Positions 1 through 6,735 of a stretch of 9,577 bases of DNA are shown in pieces. Each line of letters opens with the position of its first letter. Within the stretch, counting starts at the first letter, position 1. The position numbers and the translations under genes were made by a program. The DNA comes from QQUD01 sp039029915. Its GTDB lineage: Bacteria; Chloroflexota; Anaerolineae; Promineifilales; Promineifilaceae. The stretch is from positions 1 to 9,577 of the forward strand of contig JBCCFD010000321.1 in NCBI GenBank assembly GCA_039029915.1. Reading direction: 5' to 3'. The notes beneath the pieces are model-generated. The model searched no databases, was not told where the DNA came from, and was given only the letters and a program-made list of their open reading frames with translations.

Positions 1-1426
1 TCTGAAAACTGCTCCGCGATTGTTTCACTTCAACATTGACCCGAATCGGAAACAGGACCGAAGATACGGCAGTAACCGCCAGCGTCACAATCCCCATCGC
101 CAAGCCGGTTAAAATTGAGGCTAAGGCAAGCAAGCTCGGTAAAAAAATGAGTAAAGTGATCCCCACCACGAGATAAGGCACACTCGCCGCAATAAATAAG
201 GCCAAGCTCTTTCCTAAAAAGATGCGCTTTCGCGGGATTGGCATTAGTAGAAATGAGGCCAAGCCGTGACCCTCCCAAGCCAGCATATTCTGACAGGTGG
301 CCCAAAAGGTAAATAGCGCATAGGGGGCTAAGGTTAATGACGCAAAATCCGGCAGATTATTCCAGGAAATCTCATCTCCCGTACCAAAAATCAAGCCCGT
401 CCCCATAAACACAGGGAAAACGAGCCCCTGTAATAACGCCACTCGCCGCTGCGGATTCCGCCAATTGAGACGCATCTCCTTAATAAAAATGACGGAGATA
501 TCCTCAGGAAGGCCACGGATTTGCCCACTGAAGTCACGATTGGTCTTCGGTTTCGACAGCTCTTTTTCTGGTTTCGGCTTAGCATTGAATAGAAACCCTT
601 GCCCCGTTGCCAAACGATACAGTCCAGATACCCAAATTGTCGTGAACAAGCCTAAAAAGAGCGTGGAATAGGACAACCATAAAAGGGCAGCTGACCAGTT
701 GCCAAGCTGCGCTTGCTCAACAAATCGAGCCAGCGCCCCCGTTGGAAACCACTGCAGCACGCTTAACGGCCGTAAAGCCAGCACCGCCTCCTGACTTAAA
801 TCTGCACCAAACCGCTCTACCAAAGAGATGAACCCTTGCTGTAAAAAATAGCAGGAGCCGCCTAACAGCGAGAAAAAGATAATTGAGATATCGCGGAAGC
901 GCCGACTTTGTACAACCCCACCGAGCACGGTTAAAATAAGCTGGCCAATAATCACCGCATGCGCGTATCCCAACAAGATGGCGATTAAGACGGGTAAATT
1001 GAAGCCAAAACCATAAATCATGGCCCCAAACAGCGGCAAAATAAGAAAAGTCGGGTAATCAAAAACGGTCCCAAGCAAGGTGCCCAAAATCATATCACGC
1101 CGAGTAAGCGGATACATCAGCAGACGAGAAATATCCATCGCTTCATTCATTGATGAAAAAACGATTGGGAATACCAGCCATACAAACCAAAGCAAAACAA
1201 AGATGCCGCCCAGCAGACCGGTGTTTAAATGCTCGGGTAGATTTCTATAGGCAATAGCCGTTCCCCAAGTTGCCCCCGCTATCATTGGTCCAAAAATCAA
1301 AAAGGCAAAAACAGCCCCAATGATGCGTCCTCGCTCACGGGTAAATTGGCGAATGGTCAGCTTCCCCCGCAGCCACAGCATGGGGCGAACCAGGCCCTGG
1401 CGAGAGGTGGCTATTCGTTCAGCCAT
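1..1426 (-). CDS. ABC-2 type transporter permease (3' end outside window)
   Basis: Membrane subunit of an ABC exporter, the partner of the ATPase gene just upstream on the same strand. The frame stays open from the ATG at 1426 to the window edge, giving at least 475 residues with no stop, so the C-terminus is missing. After a basic N-terminus rich in Arg there are about ten hydrophobic segments, near residues 32-52, 65-85, 112-137, 143-170 and 185-200 and in several later stretches, separated by Arg/Lys-rich cytoplasmic loops. Two of these loops contain MYPLTRRDMILG and LMPIPRKRIFLGKSLAL, which look like the repeated 'P-[LI]-x-R' coupling element of large ABC-2 permeases. The start overlaps the ATPase 3' end by 16 bp, so translation is probably coupled. 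The substrate cannot be inferred: drug, lipid or peptide export are all possible. The family call is confident; the substrate is unknown. Confidence 0.85.
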   Translation of the reverse strand, partial: MAERIATSRQGLVRPMLWLRGKLTIRQFTRERGRIIGAVFAFLIFGPMIAGATWGTAIAYRNLPEHLNTGLLGGIFVLLWFVWLVFPIVFSSMNEAMDISRLLMYPLTRRDMILGTLLGTVFDYPTFLILPLFGAMIYGFGFNLPVLIAILLGYAHAVIIGQLILTVLGGVVQSRRFRDISIIFFSLLGGSCYFLQQGFISLVERFGADLSQEAVLALRPLSVLQWFPTGALARFVEQAQLGNWSAALLWLSYSTLFLGLFTTIWVSGLYRLATGQGFLFNAKPKPEKELSKPKTNRDFSGQIRGLPEDISVIFIKEMRLNWRNPQRRVALLQGLVFPVFMGTGLIFGTGDEISWNNLPDFASLTLAPYALFTFWATCQNMLAWEGHGLASFLLMPIPRKRIFLGKSLALFIAASVPYLVVGITLLIFLPSLLALASILTGLAMGIVTLAVTAVSSVLFPIRVNVEVKQSRSSFQ

Positions 1427-2193
1427 GACAGCTTAGTCTCTCCAAGCCCTTCGTCTTCAGCACCTACTGCTTTTAGGAAAAGCTCTTCTAGCGAGGTGTT
1501 ATCCCCCGTTTGGGCCTGAGTGCGTAACTCTTCAAGAGTGCCCTCAGCCACTAAACGGCCGTTTGCAATCACCGCTAGTCGCGTACACAACCGCTCTACG
1601 ACTTCCAAAATATGTGAGGAGAAAAAGATTGTGGTACCGCTTTGTCTGAGCTGTTGCAAGACGTCTCGGATAATGCGACCCGAAATAGCGTCTACCCCTT
1701 CAAACGGCTCGTCCAAGAAGAGCACGCGGGGGGAATGAATAATCGCCGCAGCCAGCGCCGTCTTTTTACGCATCCCGTGAGAGTAATCCACAATGAGCTT
1801 ATCCGCTGCGTCTTTCAAATCAAGCAGGTCCATGAGTTCTTCACTGCGGCGTTGGACTTCATCACGAGCCACGCCATACATGGTGCCTGAGAACTGGATA
1901 AATTCTCTGGCCGTGAGCCGCTGATACAGCTGCATGCCTTCAGGCAATACGCCCAGCCGTCGTTTAGCTTCTAAAGGGTTTTCCCACAGGTTAATCCCAT
2001 CGATATACGCCGTGCCCATCGTTGGACGCAACAGACCAACAAGCATATTGATGGTGGTTGACTTCCCGGCCCCATTTGGGCCGAGAAAACCAAAAAACTC
2101 CCCTTCTGCCACTTGCAGATTGAGATCAGAAACGGCCGTTTTCTCGCCAAAAACTCGTGTCAATTGTTGTGCTTCTACTGCATAGTTATTCAT
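1411..2193 (-). CDS. ABC-2 transporter ATP-binding protein
   Basis: Cytoplasmic ATPase (260 aa) that drives the overlapping permease. Visible motifs are Walker A GPNGAGKST (residues 38-46), an ABC signature of the form YSHGMRKK (137-144) in place of canonical LSGGQ, Walker B VLFLDEP (157-163) and the H-loop histidine in FFSSH (His194). The YSxGM signature and the single nucleotide-binding domain of about 260 aa are typical of ABC-2/NatA-type exporters rather than importers. No Shine-Dalgarno sequence is visible before the ATG at 2193. Instead the upstream 52 bp are 7-bp repeats, followed by an AT-rich stretch of a few bases, so initiation may be leaderless or weak. The gene is divergent from the Lon-family protease at 2417. 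The family call is very secure; the transported substrate is unknown. Confidence 0.93.
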   Translation of the reverse strand: MNNYAVEAQQLTRVFGEKTAVSDLNLQVAEGEFFGFLGPNGAGKSTTINMLVGLLRPTMGTAYIDGINLWENPLEAKRRLGVLPEGMQLYQRLTAREFIQFSGTMYGVARDEVQRRSEELMDLLDLKDAADKLIVDYSHGMRKKTALAAAIIHSPRVLFLDEPFEGVDAISGRIIRDVLQQLRQSGTTIFFSSHILEVVERLCTRLAVIANGRLVAEGTLEELRTQAQTGDNTSLEELFLKAVGAEDEGLGETKLSWLNE

Positions 2194-2200
2194 AAAATAA

Positions 2201-2252
2201 GTGTCAGGTATCAGGTATCAGGTATCAAATAGTTGCAAGTTACAGGTTATCA
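2201..2252. repeat. Heptanucleotide repeat array upstream of the ABC ATPase
   Basis: Three perfect tandem copies of TCAGGTA (2204-2210, 2211-2217, 2218-2224) are followed by a decayed copy TCAAATA (2225-2231). Three further units in the same 7-bp register share GTT: GTTGCAA, GTTACAG and GTTATCA (2232-2252). The array begins 7 bp upstream of the ATPase start codon, where a ribosome binding site would normally be. The octamer TATCAGGT inside it recurs once at 4916-4923. Confidence 0.8.
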
Positions 2253-2295
2253 AGGGCATCATTCTGTACCTTCACGACTTTGACACTTGGCTACC

Positions 2296-2324
2296 TTGCC
2301 ACCGATTAGGGTTAGCGTAATAAT
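2296..2324 (+). promoter_or_regulatory. Candidate sigma70-type promoter of the Lon-family protease gene
   Basis: TTGCCA at 2296-2301 matches the -35 consensus at 5 of 6 positions. AATAAT at 2319-2324 matches the -10 at 5 of 6, with an ideal 17-bp spacer. Transcription would start near 2331, leaving about 86 nt of leader before the ATG at 2417. A second, perfect TTGACA at 2280-2285 has no convincing -10 at the right distance. This is a consensus match only. Confidence 0.45.
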
Positions 2325-2416
2325 ACCAATTAGGTGAATGGAAAAAAAGAGATAGCGACAAAGTAAGCGGTTTATTTTCCTTTCCCTCACAATCGTCAAG
2401 CGAAAAAGGCAATCGT

Positions 2417-4798
2417 ATGAACCCACTTTCACATGAGCAACTAAGATACACCATAGATCCGAATCAATTTGAATTTGAAACAACCGCTTCATTAGAGGCA
2501 AGCACCCAAATTATTGGTCAGCCGCGAGGGACGCGAGCAATTGAATTTGGTGTTGGCATTCAAAGCGAAGGCTACAATATCTTTGTGCTAGGTGAAACGG
2601 GCACCGGCCGGGCCACCGCTATCAAACGTTTTTTACAGGCACACGCCGCCAAAGGGCAAACACCAGACGACTGGATTTATGTCAACAACTTTTCTGTACC
2701 CCATGAGCCTCGCGCCATCGAAATGCGCCCCGGTGAGGCAGTCAAATTCAAGGAGCAGATGGCTCAGCTTGTCGAATCTATTCAGCGAGATTTACCGGCT
2801 GCATTTGCTACTGAAGCGTATCAGGAAGCAGTAACGGCCGTTCAGCAAGAATTTGAAACATTTCAAAATCAACAGCTGGCTCACGTTAACGCCACGGCCC
2901 GCGAGCAAAACTTTGCCCTAATCCAAACGGCTCAAGGTTATGCGCTGGCCCCTCTTGTGGATGGAAAACCCATCACTCAAGAGCAAGCGGCACAAATTAG
3001 CCCCGAAGACCGCCAAAAGCTAGAGGAAGTTCAGCGCGGCCTCAATGAGGTTCTACAAACGGCGATGGAAGCTATTTACAAAGCCAATCAAGAGGTGCGT
3101 GATAAGCTAGTTGGAATTGACCGCGAGGTGGCCGATGGAGCCATCCTGCATTACTTTGATACGTTACGCACCCAATACGAAGAGGAGGAGGAGCTGCTCC
3201 TCTATCTATCAGAAGTACATGACGATCTGCTTACCCAGCTCACCACTATGGTGCCCGCTGAAGGAGGTCAGCAGCCTCAAGTTGATTTACGCCGCTATGC
3301 GGTAAATGTGTTGGTTGATAATCAAAACGTCAATGGTGCACCAGTTATTTTGGAAACCAACCCCACCTTCCATCAGTTGTTTGGTCGCATTGAATATGAA
3401 CTTGTGGGCGGCGGCCTAACCACTCATTTTTCGCTGATTCAACCCGGCACGGTTCATCACGCCAACGGTGGGTACCTCATCTTGATGGCCAGCGATCTCC
3501 TGCGGGATGCCCGAGCTTGGGAAGAGCTTAAACGGGTTGTTCGTCATGGTGAACTACGCGTCCCCATCGCCACGCAAGGTGAAAATGGGCCTGTCATTGC
3601 CAATTCGATTAGCCCAGAACCCATTCCCTTTTCGCTAAAGATCATTTTGATGGGGAGTCCTGGCCTCTACTATCTACTGCACGAACAAGACCGTGATTTT
3701 GGCGATCTTTTTAAAGTCCGAGCGGATTTTGCCATTGAAATGGCGCGAAATGACGAAACGGAAATGTCGTATGCTCAATTTATTGCCACGCGCTGCCACA
3801 AGGAAGCCTTGCGTCATTTTGACAAAACGGCCGTTTCCAAAGTCATTGAATACGGTATACGTCTGGCCAATCACCAGAAAAAGCTAAGCACCCGCTTTGG
3901 CGCCATTACCGACCTGCTGCGCGAAGCGAACTACTGGGCTGGCACCTTTGAGCGAGAGATTGTTTCAGCCGAAGACGTTCAGCAGGCGCTTCATGAACGC
4001 ATCTACCGCGCCAATTGGACCGAAGAGCGCATCCATCAAAATATGATTGACAACACGATCTTCGTGGCCACCGATGGTGAAGAGGTAGGGCAAGTGAACG
4101 GTTTGAGCGTTTTAGACAACGGTGAGTACGCTTTTGGCCAACCGGGGCGCATTACGGCCAGCGTCTACATGGGTGACAGCGGCATTGTCCACATTGAGCG
4201 GGAAACAGAGATGTCGGGGCCGCTGCACCAAAAAGGTGTTCTTACGCTAACGGGTTACTTAGGTGGACGCTATGCAGCTGACCAACCTCTTTCTCTATCC
4301 GCCAGCCTCACTTTTGAGCAAAATTATGGCGGTGTCGATGGTGACAGCGCCTCGTCAACCGAACTTTACGCCCTCTTATCAAGTTTGAGCGGGGTTCCTA
4401 TTAAGCAGGGCATCGCGGTGACCGGCTCGGTCAATCAAAAAGGTGAAGTGCAGCCGATTGGTGGGGCAAATGAAAAGATTGAGGGCTTTTTCCGCGTTTG
4501 CCAAGCGCGAGGCTTAACGGGTGAGCAGGGCGTCATGATCCCAAAGAGTAATGTGATCAACTTGATGCTGCATGAAGATGTGATAACGGCAGTTAAGAGC
4601 AAGCAGTTCCACATCTATTCGATTGCCACCATTGATGAAGGTATTGAGCAGCTAACAGGGGTAGCCGCCGGTAAGCGAGACGCCGAAGGCAATTACCCGG
4701 AAGGTAGTATTCACTATAAAGTGCAGGCCCGTTTGCGCCAAATGGCTGAAGACCTCAGCAGCTTTGGTGAAGATGGTGAAAATGAAGAAGAAAATTAA
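2417..4798 (+). CDS. Lon-family ATP-dependent protease (AAA_32 / Lon_C architecture)
   Basis: Cytoplasmic energy-dependent serine protease of 793 aa, presumably degrading damaged or regulatory proteins. The N-terminal part (about 1-70) carries a P-loop GETGTGRAT at residues 59-67, with Arg65 where most P-loops have Lys. A long helical, Glu/Gln-rich insertion (about 115-290) precedes the second half of the ATPase core, which has ANGGYLIL (349-356) in the Walker B region. The C-terminal protease domain has catalytic Ser644 in DGDSAS and Lys687 in GGANEKIEGF. The spacing of 43 residues equals that of E. coli Lon (Ser679/Lys722). There is no N-terminal LON substrate domain, so this is not classical Lon; AAA_32 proteins are often annotated as Lon homologues or LonB-like. 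AAAAAGG at 2403-2409, 7 nt before the ATG, supports the start. The tail is acidic (EDGENEEEN). Transcribed alone. Confidence 0.92.
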   Translation: MNPLSHEQLRYTIDPNQFEFETTASLEASTQIIGQPRGTRAIEFGVGIQSEGYNIFVLGETGTGRATAIKRFLQAHAAKGQTPDDWIYVNNFSVPHEPRAIEMRPGEAVKFKEQMAQLVESIQRDLPAAFATEAYQEAVTAVQQEFETFQNQQLAHVNATAREQNFALIQTAQGYALAPLVDGKPITQEQAAQISPEDRQKLEEVQRGLNEVLQTAMEAIYKANQEVRDKLVGIDREVADGAILHYFDTLRTQYEEEEELLLYLSEVHDDLLTQLTTMVPAEGGQQPQVDLRRYAVNVLVDNQNVNGAPVILETNPTFHQLFGRIEYELVGGGLTTHFSLIQPGTVHHANGGYLILMASDLLRDARAWEELKRVVRHGELRVPIATQGENGPVIANSISPEPIPFSLKIILMGSPGLYYLLHEQDRDFGDLFKVRADFAIEMARNDETEMSYAQFIATRCHKEALRHFDKTAVSKVIEYGIRLANHQKKLSTRFGAITDLLREANYWAGTFEREIVSAEDVQQALHERIYRANWTEERIHQNMIDNTIFVATDGEEVGQVNGLSVLDNGEYAFGQPGRITASVYMGDSGIVHIERETEMSGPLHQKGVLTLTGYLGGRYAADQPLSLSASLTFEQNYGGVDGDSASSTELYALLSSLSGVPIKQGIAVTGSVNQKGEVQPIGGANEKIEGFFRVCQARGLTGEQGVMIPKSNVINLMLHEDVITAVKSKQFHIYSIATIDEGIEQLTGVAAGKRDAEGNYPEGSIHYKVQARLRQMAEDLSSFGEDGENEEEN

Positions 4799-4824
4799 TA
4801 CATGACAAAAGTGTCTTGAAGTTA

Positions 4825-4846
4825 CGGTAATGATTACCGATAATCA
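4825..4846. promoter_or_regulatory. Two overlapping palindromes, possible operator
   Basis: CGGTAAT-G-ATTACCG (4825-4839) is a perfect 7+1+7 palindrome. It overlaps TGATTA-CCGA-TAATCA (4831-4846), a perfect 6+4+6 inverted repeat. This size suits a dimeric regulator site. The two could equally be alternative short RNA hairpins after the protease stop codon; no T-run follows. Confidence 0.4.
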
Positions 4847-4847
4847 A

Positions 4848-4896
4848 ACTAGGGATTAACAGTGGTTAAATTTCAACTTCTTCTATTATCCCTAGT
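4848..4896. repeat. Inverted repeat ACTAGGGAT / ATCCCTAGT
   Basis: Perfect 9-bp arms at 4848-4856 and 4888-4896 with a 31-nt spacer; one further pair follows a mismatch. It shares its ACTAGG core with the hairpin at 4951-4981. There is no T-run, so it is not a typical intrinsic terminator. Confidence 0.5.
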
Positions 4897-4950
4897 ATTG
4901 CTCTTTATGAATCCGTATCAGGTTTAATGATTCGCAATGCTCAGCAGCAA

Positions 4951-4981
4951 TCCTAGTTGTTTACATAATAAACAACTAGGA
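4951..4981. repeat. Perfect 13-bp inverted repeat with 5-nt loop
   Basis: TCCTAGTTGTTTA (4951-4963), loop CATAA, TAAACAACTAGGA (4969-4981). This is the strongest hairpin in the window. The stem is AT-rich and no poly-T follows on either strand, so a classical intrinsic terminator is unlikely. A bidirectional roadblock, an mRNA 3' stabiliser, a protein-binding site or the remnant of a small mobile element are alternatives. Confidence 0.65.
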
Positions 4982-5000
4982 ACTTCTGGAAAACTAAACC

Positions 5001-5060
5001 AAAACGGTCATCATCAATGGATCGGGGAGTCGATTCTTCGCATCATTCAAGAGCCGTTTT
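5001..5060 (+). other. Nested stem-loop ending in T-run, candidate RNA structure or weak terminator
   Basis: AAAACGG (5001-5007) pairs with CCGTTTT (5054-5060), extendable by one G-U pair. Inside, GGATCG (5019-5024) pairs with CGATTC (5031-5036), including one G-U pair, around a 6-nt GGGAGT loop. The element ends in TTTT about 100 nt before the P450 start. It could be a P450 leader structure or a late terminator for the protease transcript. I do not recognise it as a known riboswitch. Confidence 0.35.
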
Positions 5061-5155
5061 CATTAAAATAACATTCAACATCTAAACCCAATCAGCATGT
5101 TAATGCGACGCCATGCCTCGCTTAGCACTGAGATTGGCGCCTCTGTCTGCCTACA

Positions 5156-5160
5156 AGGAG
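5156..5160 (+). promoter_or_regulatory. Shine-Dalgarno AGGAG deciding the P450 start
   Basis: AGGAG ends at 5160. The ATG at 5162 is only 1 nt away, too close for initiation, whereas the in-frame ATG at 5168 has a standard 7-nt spacer. The P450 therefore most likely starts at 5168. Confidence 0.75.
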
Positions 5161-5167
5161 TATGATT

Positions 5168-6406
5168 ATGACCATAAACACGCTACCTGATGAAACGAAT
5201 GCTCAGATTACTGGCTGTCCCTATCACGCCTCTAAGCAACAAACAAATGATTACGGTGCCGCAGACGGCCGTTCCATTTACAAAGATGCCAACGATGTCT
5301 GGCACGTACACAACTATGCAGTGGCTCGCACTATTTTGCGGGGCAGCTCAGTCAAGCAGGCCGGTTTTCAGGCAGAGCTCATAGGCGAAACAATGTCTCT
5401 CGGTAATGATCCAATGCTTTACAAGGAAGGGCCTGAGCACCACGCCCTGCGCAAAAACACGGCTCGCTTTTTTACGCCCAAAGCAGTGAAAGCATACGAC
5501 GAGATGATCGTCAACTATGTCGATGAAATGTTAGCCCATTTTAAAGAGGTAGGTCGCTTAGACCTCAGTGACTTAACGATGAAGCTGGCCGTACGCGTGG
5601 CGTCAAAGGTCGTTGGCATGACCAACAGTGACATTGAGGGGATGCGGCAGCGAACGGCCGTATTTTTCGATATGCCCGTTATGAGCAAAGAAGATTACAG
5701 AACGCTCAAAGGTATCAAGCAGTTCTTGGTTGGTCAGTATCACACCTTCCGCCTCTTTTGGTTTGATGTGCGCCCCGCTATCAATGCCCGCAAACAAGAG
5801 CGTCAAGACGACCTAATTTCTCATCTGATCGATTTAGAGTACAAACCGCTAGAAATTTTAACCGAGTGCCTTTTGTTCAACGCCGCTGGTATGGTCACAA
5901 CCCGCGAATTTATTTCAGTTGCCGCTTACCACATGTTGAAAAACGAGCGGCTTCGTAACGATTATTTAGCAGCTGAGCACAAAGAACGGCACGACATCCT
6001 CCATGAAATCCTCCGTTTAGAACCAGTCGTTGGCAAGCTGCACCGTCGCACGACTTCTCCAATCGAGCTTGAAGGAGCCGATGGTGAAATTATCACCATA
6101 CCCAATAACGCCCTTATAGAACTGCACATTTATGACACTAATCTTGATGAAGAAGCGGTTGGTAACCCAAGCGATATCGTGTGTACCCACCGCGACTTAT
6201 CCAAACGAGTCCAACCCTTTGGCATGAGTTTTGGTGATGGCTACCATCGCTGCCCGGGCGCGTTTATCGCCATCGAAGAAACCGATATTTTCCTGACTCG
6301 GTTCCTCACCATGCCGGGCTTGCGCATTGAGCAAGACCCAAACATCACGCGCAACGACCTCATCGAAGGGTATGAAATTCGTGATTTTGTCGTAGCAGTG
6401 GATTAG
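5168..6406 (+). CDS. Cytochrome P450 (soluble, bacterial class I type)
   Basis: Haem-thiolate monooxygenase of 412 aa from the preferred start, with no membrane anchor, so cytosolic. The haem loop FGDGYHRCPGA fits FGxGxHxCxG, with Cys362 as the iron ligand. The K-helix ExxR is EILR (Glu280-Arg283), and the C-helix region GPEHHALRKNTARFFTPKAV is typical of bacterial P450s. The I-helix reads AGMVTT (Ala240-Thr245): the threonine is present, but the usual acidic residue just before it is Val243. Length is normal. No ferredoxin or ferredoxin reductase gene is adjacent, so electrons must come from partners encoded elsewhere. The substrate is unknown. The last codons (Val-Asp-stop) already belong to the 7-bp repeat array at 6400-6441. 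The ACTAGG hairpins upstream may influence expression. Confidence 0.95.
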   Translation: MTINTLPDETNAQITGCPYHASKQQTNDYGAADGRSIYKDANDVWHVHNYAVARTILRGSSVKQAGFQAELIGETMSLGNDPMLYKEGPEHHALRKNTARFFTPKAVKAYDEMIVNYVDEMLAHFKEVGRLDLSDLTMKLAVRVASKVVGMTNSDIEGMRQRTAVFFDMPVMSKEDYRTLKGIKQFLVGQYHTFRLFWFDVRPAINARKQERQDDLISHLIDLEYKPLEILTECLLFNAAGMVTTREFISVAAYHMLKNERLRNDYLAAEHKERHDILHEILRLEPVVGKLHRRTTSPIELEGADGEIITIPNNALIELHIYDTNLDEEAVGNPSDIVCTHRDLSKRVQPFGMSFGDGYHRCPGAFIAIEETDIFLTRFLTMPGLRIEQDPNITRNDLIEGYEIRDFVVAVD

Positions 6407-6441
6407 GGATTGGGGATCAGGAAATAGGGATTGGGGACCGG
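6400..6441 (+). repeat. G-rich heptanucleotide array spanning the P450 stop codon
   Basis: Six 7-bp units in perfect register: GGATTAG, GGATTGG, GGATCAG, GAAATAG, GGATTGG, GGACCGG (6400-6441). The stop codon TAG (6404-6406) lies in the first unit. Four runs of three or more G (6406-6408, 6412-6415, 6427-6429, 6433-6436) could form a G-quadruplex with loops of 3, 11 and 3. Confidence 0.75.
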
Positions 6442-6470
6442 CGGCTTGTTAATCCGCCACCGTACCAATC
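6429..6470 (+). terminator. Hairpin after the P450 gene, possible terminator
   Basis: The outer stem GATTGG (6429-6434) pairs with CCAATC (6465-6470). The inner GC stem GGCGG (6440-6444) pairs with CCGCC (6454-6458) around a 9-nt loop, with an internal loop between the stems. A pyrimidine-rich run starting TCTACTCTTTTCTC follows. A pure T-run is missing, so termination is only plausible. Confidence 0.35.
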
Positions 6471-6610
6471 TCTACTCTTTTCTCTTCTTTCTCTTCTCAA
6501 GCCTCCTAACTCTCGCTTCATCCTCTAACTCGAGCTCTCTCCTCCCATTAACTGATCACCCAATACCCTCGGCTATCCTCTCTTTTTCCCTTCTTATCCT
6601 ATCTCTTCAG
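6465..6610 (+). other. Pyrimidine tract with relic 7-bp periodicity
   Basis: About 145 bp that are overwhelmingly C and T on the plus strand, with no gene. From 6465, eight successive heptads carry TC at positions 5-6 (CCAATCT, CTACTCT, TTTCTCT, TCTTTCT, CTTCTCA, AGCCTCC, TAACTCT, CGCTTCA). TGATCACCCAATACCC (6553-6568) is an inverted copy, with two 1-nt insertions, of GGGATTGGGGATCA (6406-6419). The rest of the spacer (6611-6735) holds a T7 run at 6677-6683 and an 8-bp-periodic stretch starting AGCTGACA at 6691. Confidence 0.55.
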
Positions 6611-6735
6611 GTACAATACCGACATCATCACGAAGGCAACGTGGCTAGGGGCACGCCGATGTGCCGATTGAACGGATTTTTTTGCTGCCTAGCTGACAAG
6701 CTAAAGAACTAACAAACTATTTCCACAAAAGGACA

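Larger units (their letters stand above)
4799..5155. other. Non-coding spacer rich in inverted repeats
   Basis: About 360 bp between the protease and P450 genes with no credible ORF. It is AT-richer than the genes and contains, in order, overlapping palindromes (4825-4846), a spaced inverted repeat (4848-4896), a perfect hairpin (4951-4981) and a nested AAAACGG/CCGTTTT stem (5001-5060). No tRNA or riboswitch that I recognise is present. The P450 promoter must lie here, but I could not pick out a convincing one. Confidence 0.7.

Noticed and set aside
2280..2308. Perfect TTGACA at 2280-2285 as the protease -35 box
   Set aside because: The hexamers 16-18 bp downstream do not resemble a -10 box; the pair at 2296-2301 and 2319-2324 fits better.
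2259..2501. Minus-strand frame of 80 codons overlapping the protease start
   Set aside because: It overlaps the well-supported start and promoter region of the Lon-family gene, and the translation resembles no known protein.
5162..5167. ATG at 5162 as the P450 start
   Set aside because: Only 1 nt separates it from AGGAG; the ATG at 5168 has the normal 7-nt spacing.
4799..5167. tRNA, CRISPR repeat or known riboswitch in the spacer
   Set aside because: No cloverleaf with a T-loop sequence, no regularly spaced direct repeats with unique spacers, and no recognised riboswitch core.
6612..6617. TACAAT as a -10 box for the oxidoreductase operon
   Set aside because: No -35-like sequence at 16-18 bp and no extended -10 TG; the upstream region is a pyrimidine tract.
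6650..6683. GGCAC/GTGCC stem followed by a T7 run, as an intrinsic terminator
   Set aside because: The stem has only 5 bp and the T-run begins 11 nt after it, so the geometry is wrong. A small stem closer to the T-run has only 3 bp.
6431..6712. A 93-codon plus-strand frame in the spacer after the P450
   Set aside because: It starts at a TTG inside the repeat array with no ribosome binding site. The predicted protein is the Leu/Ser/Phe-rich translation of a pyrimidine tract, with no recognisable domain.
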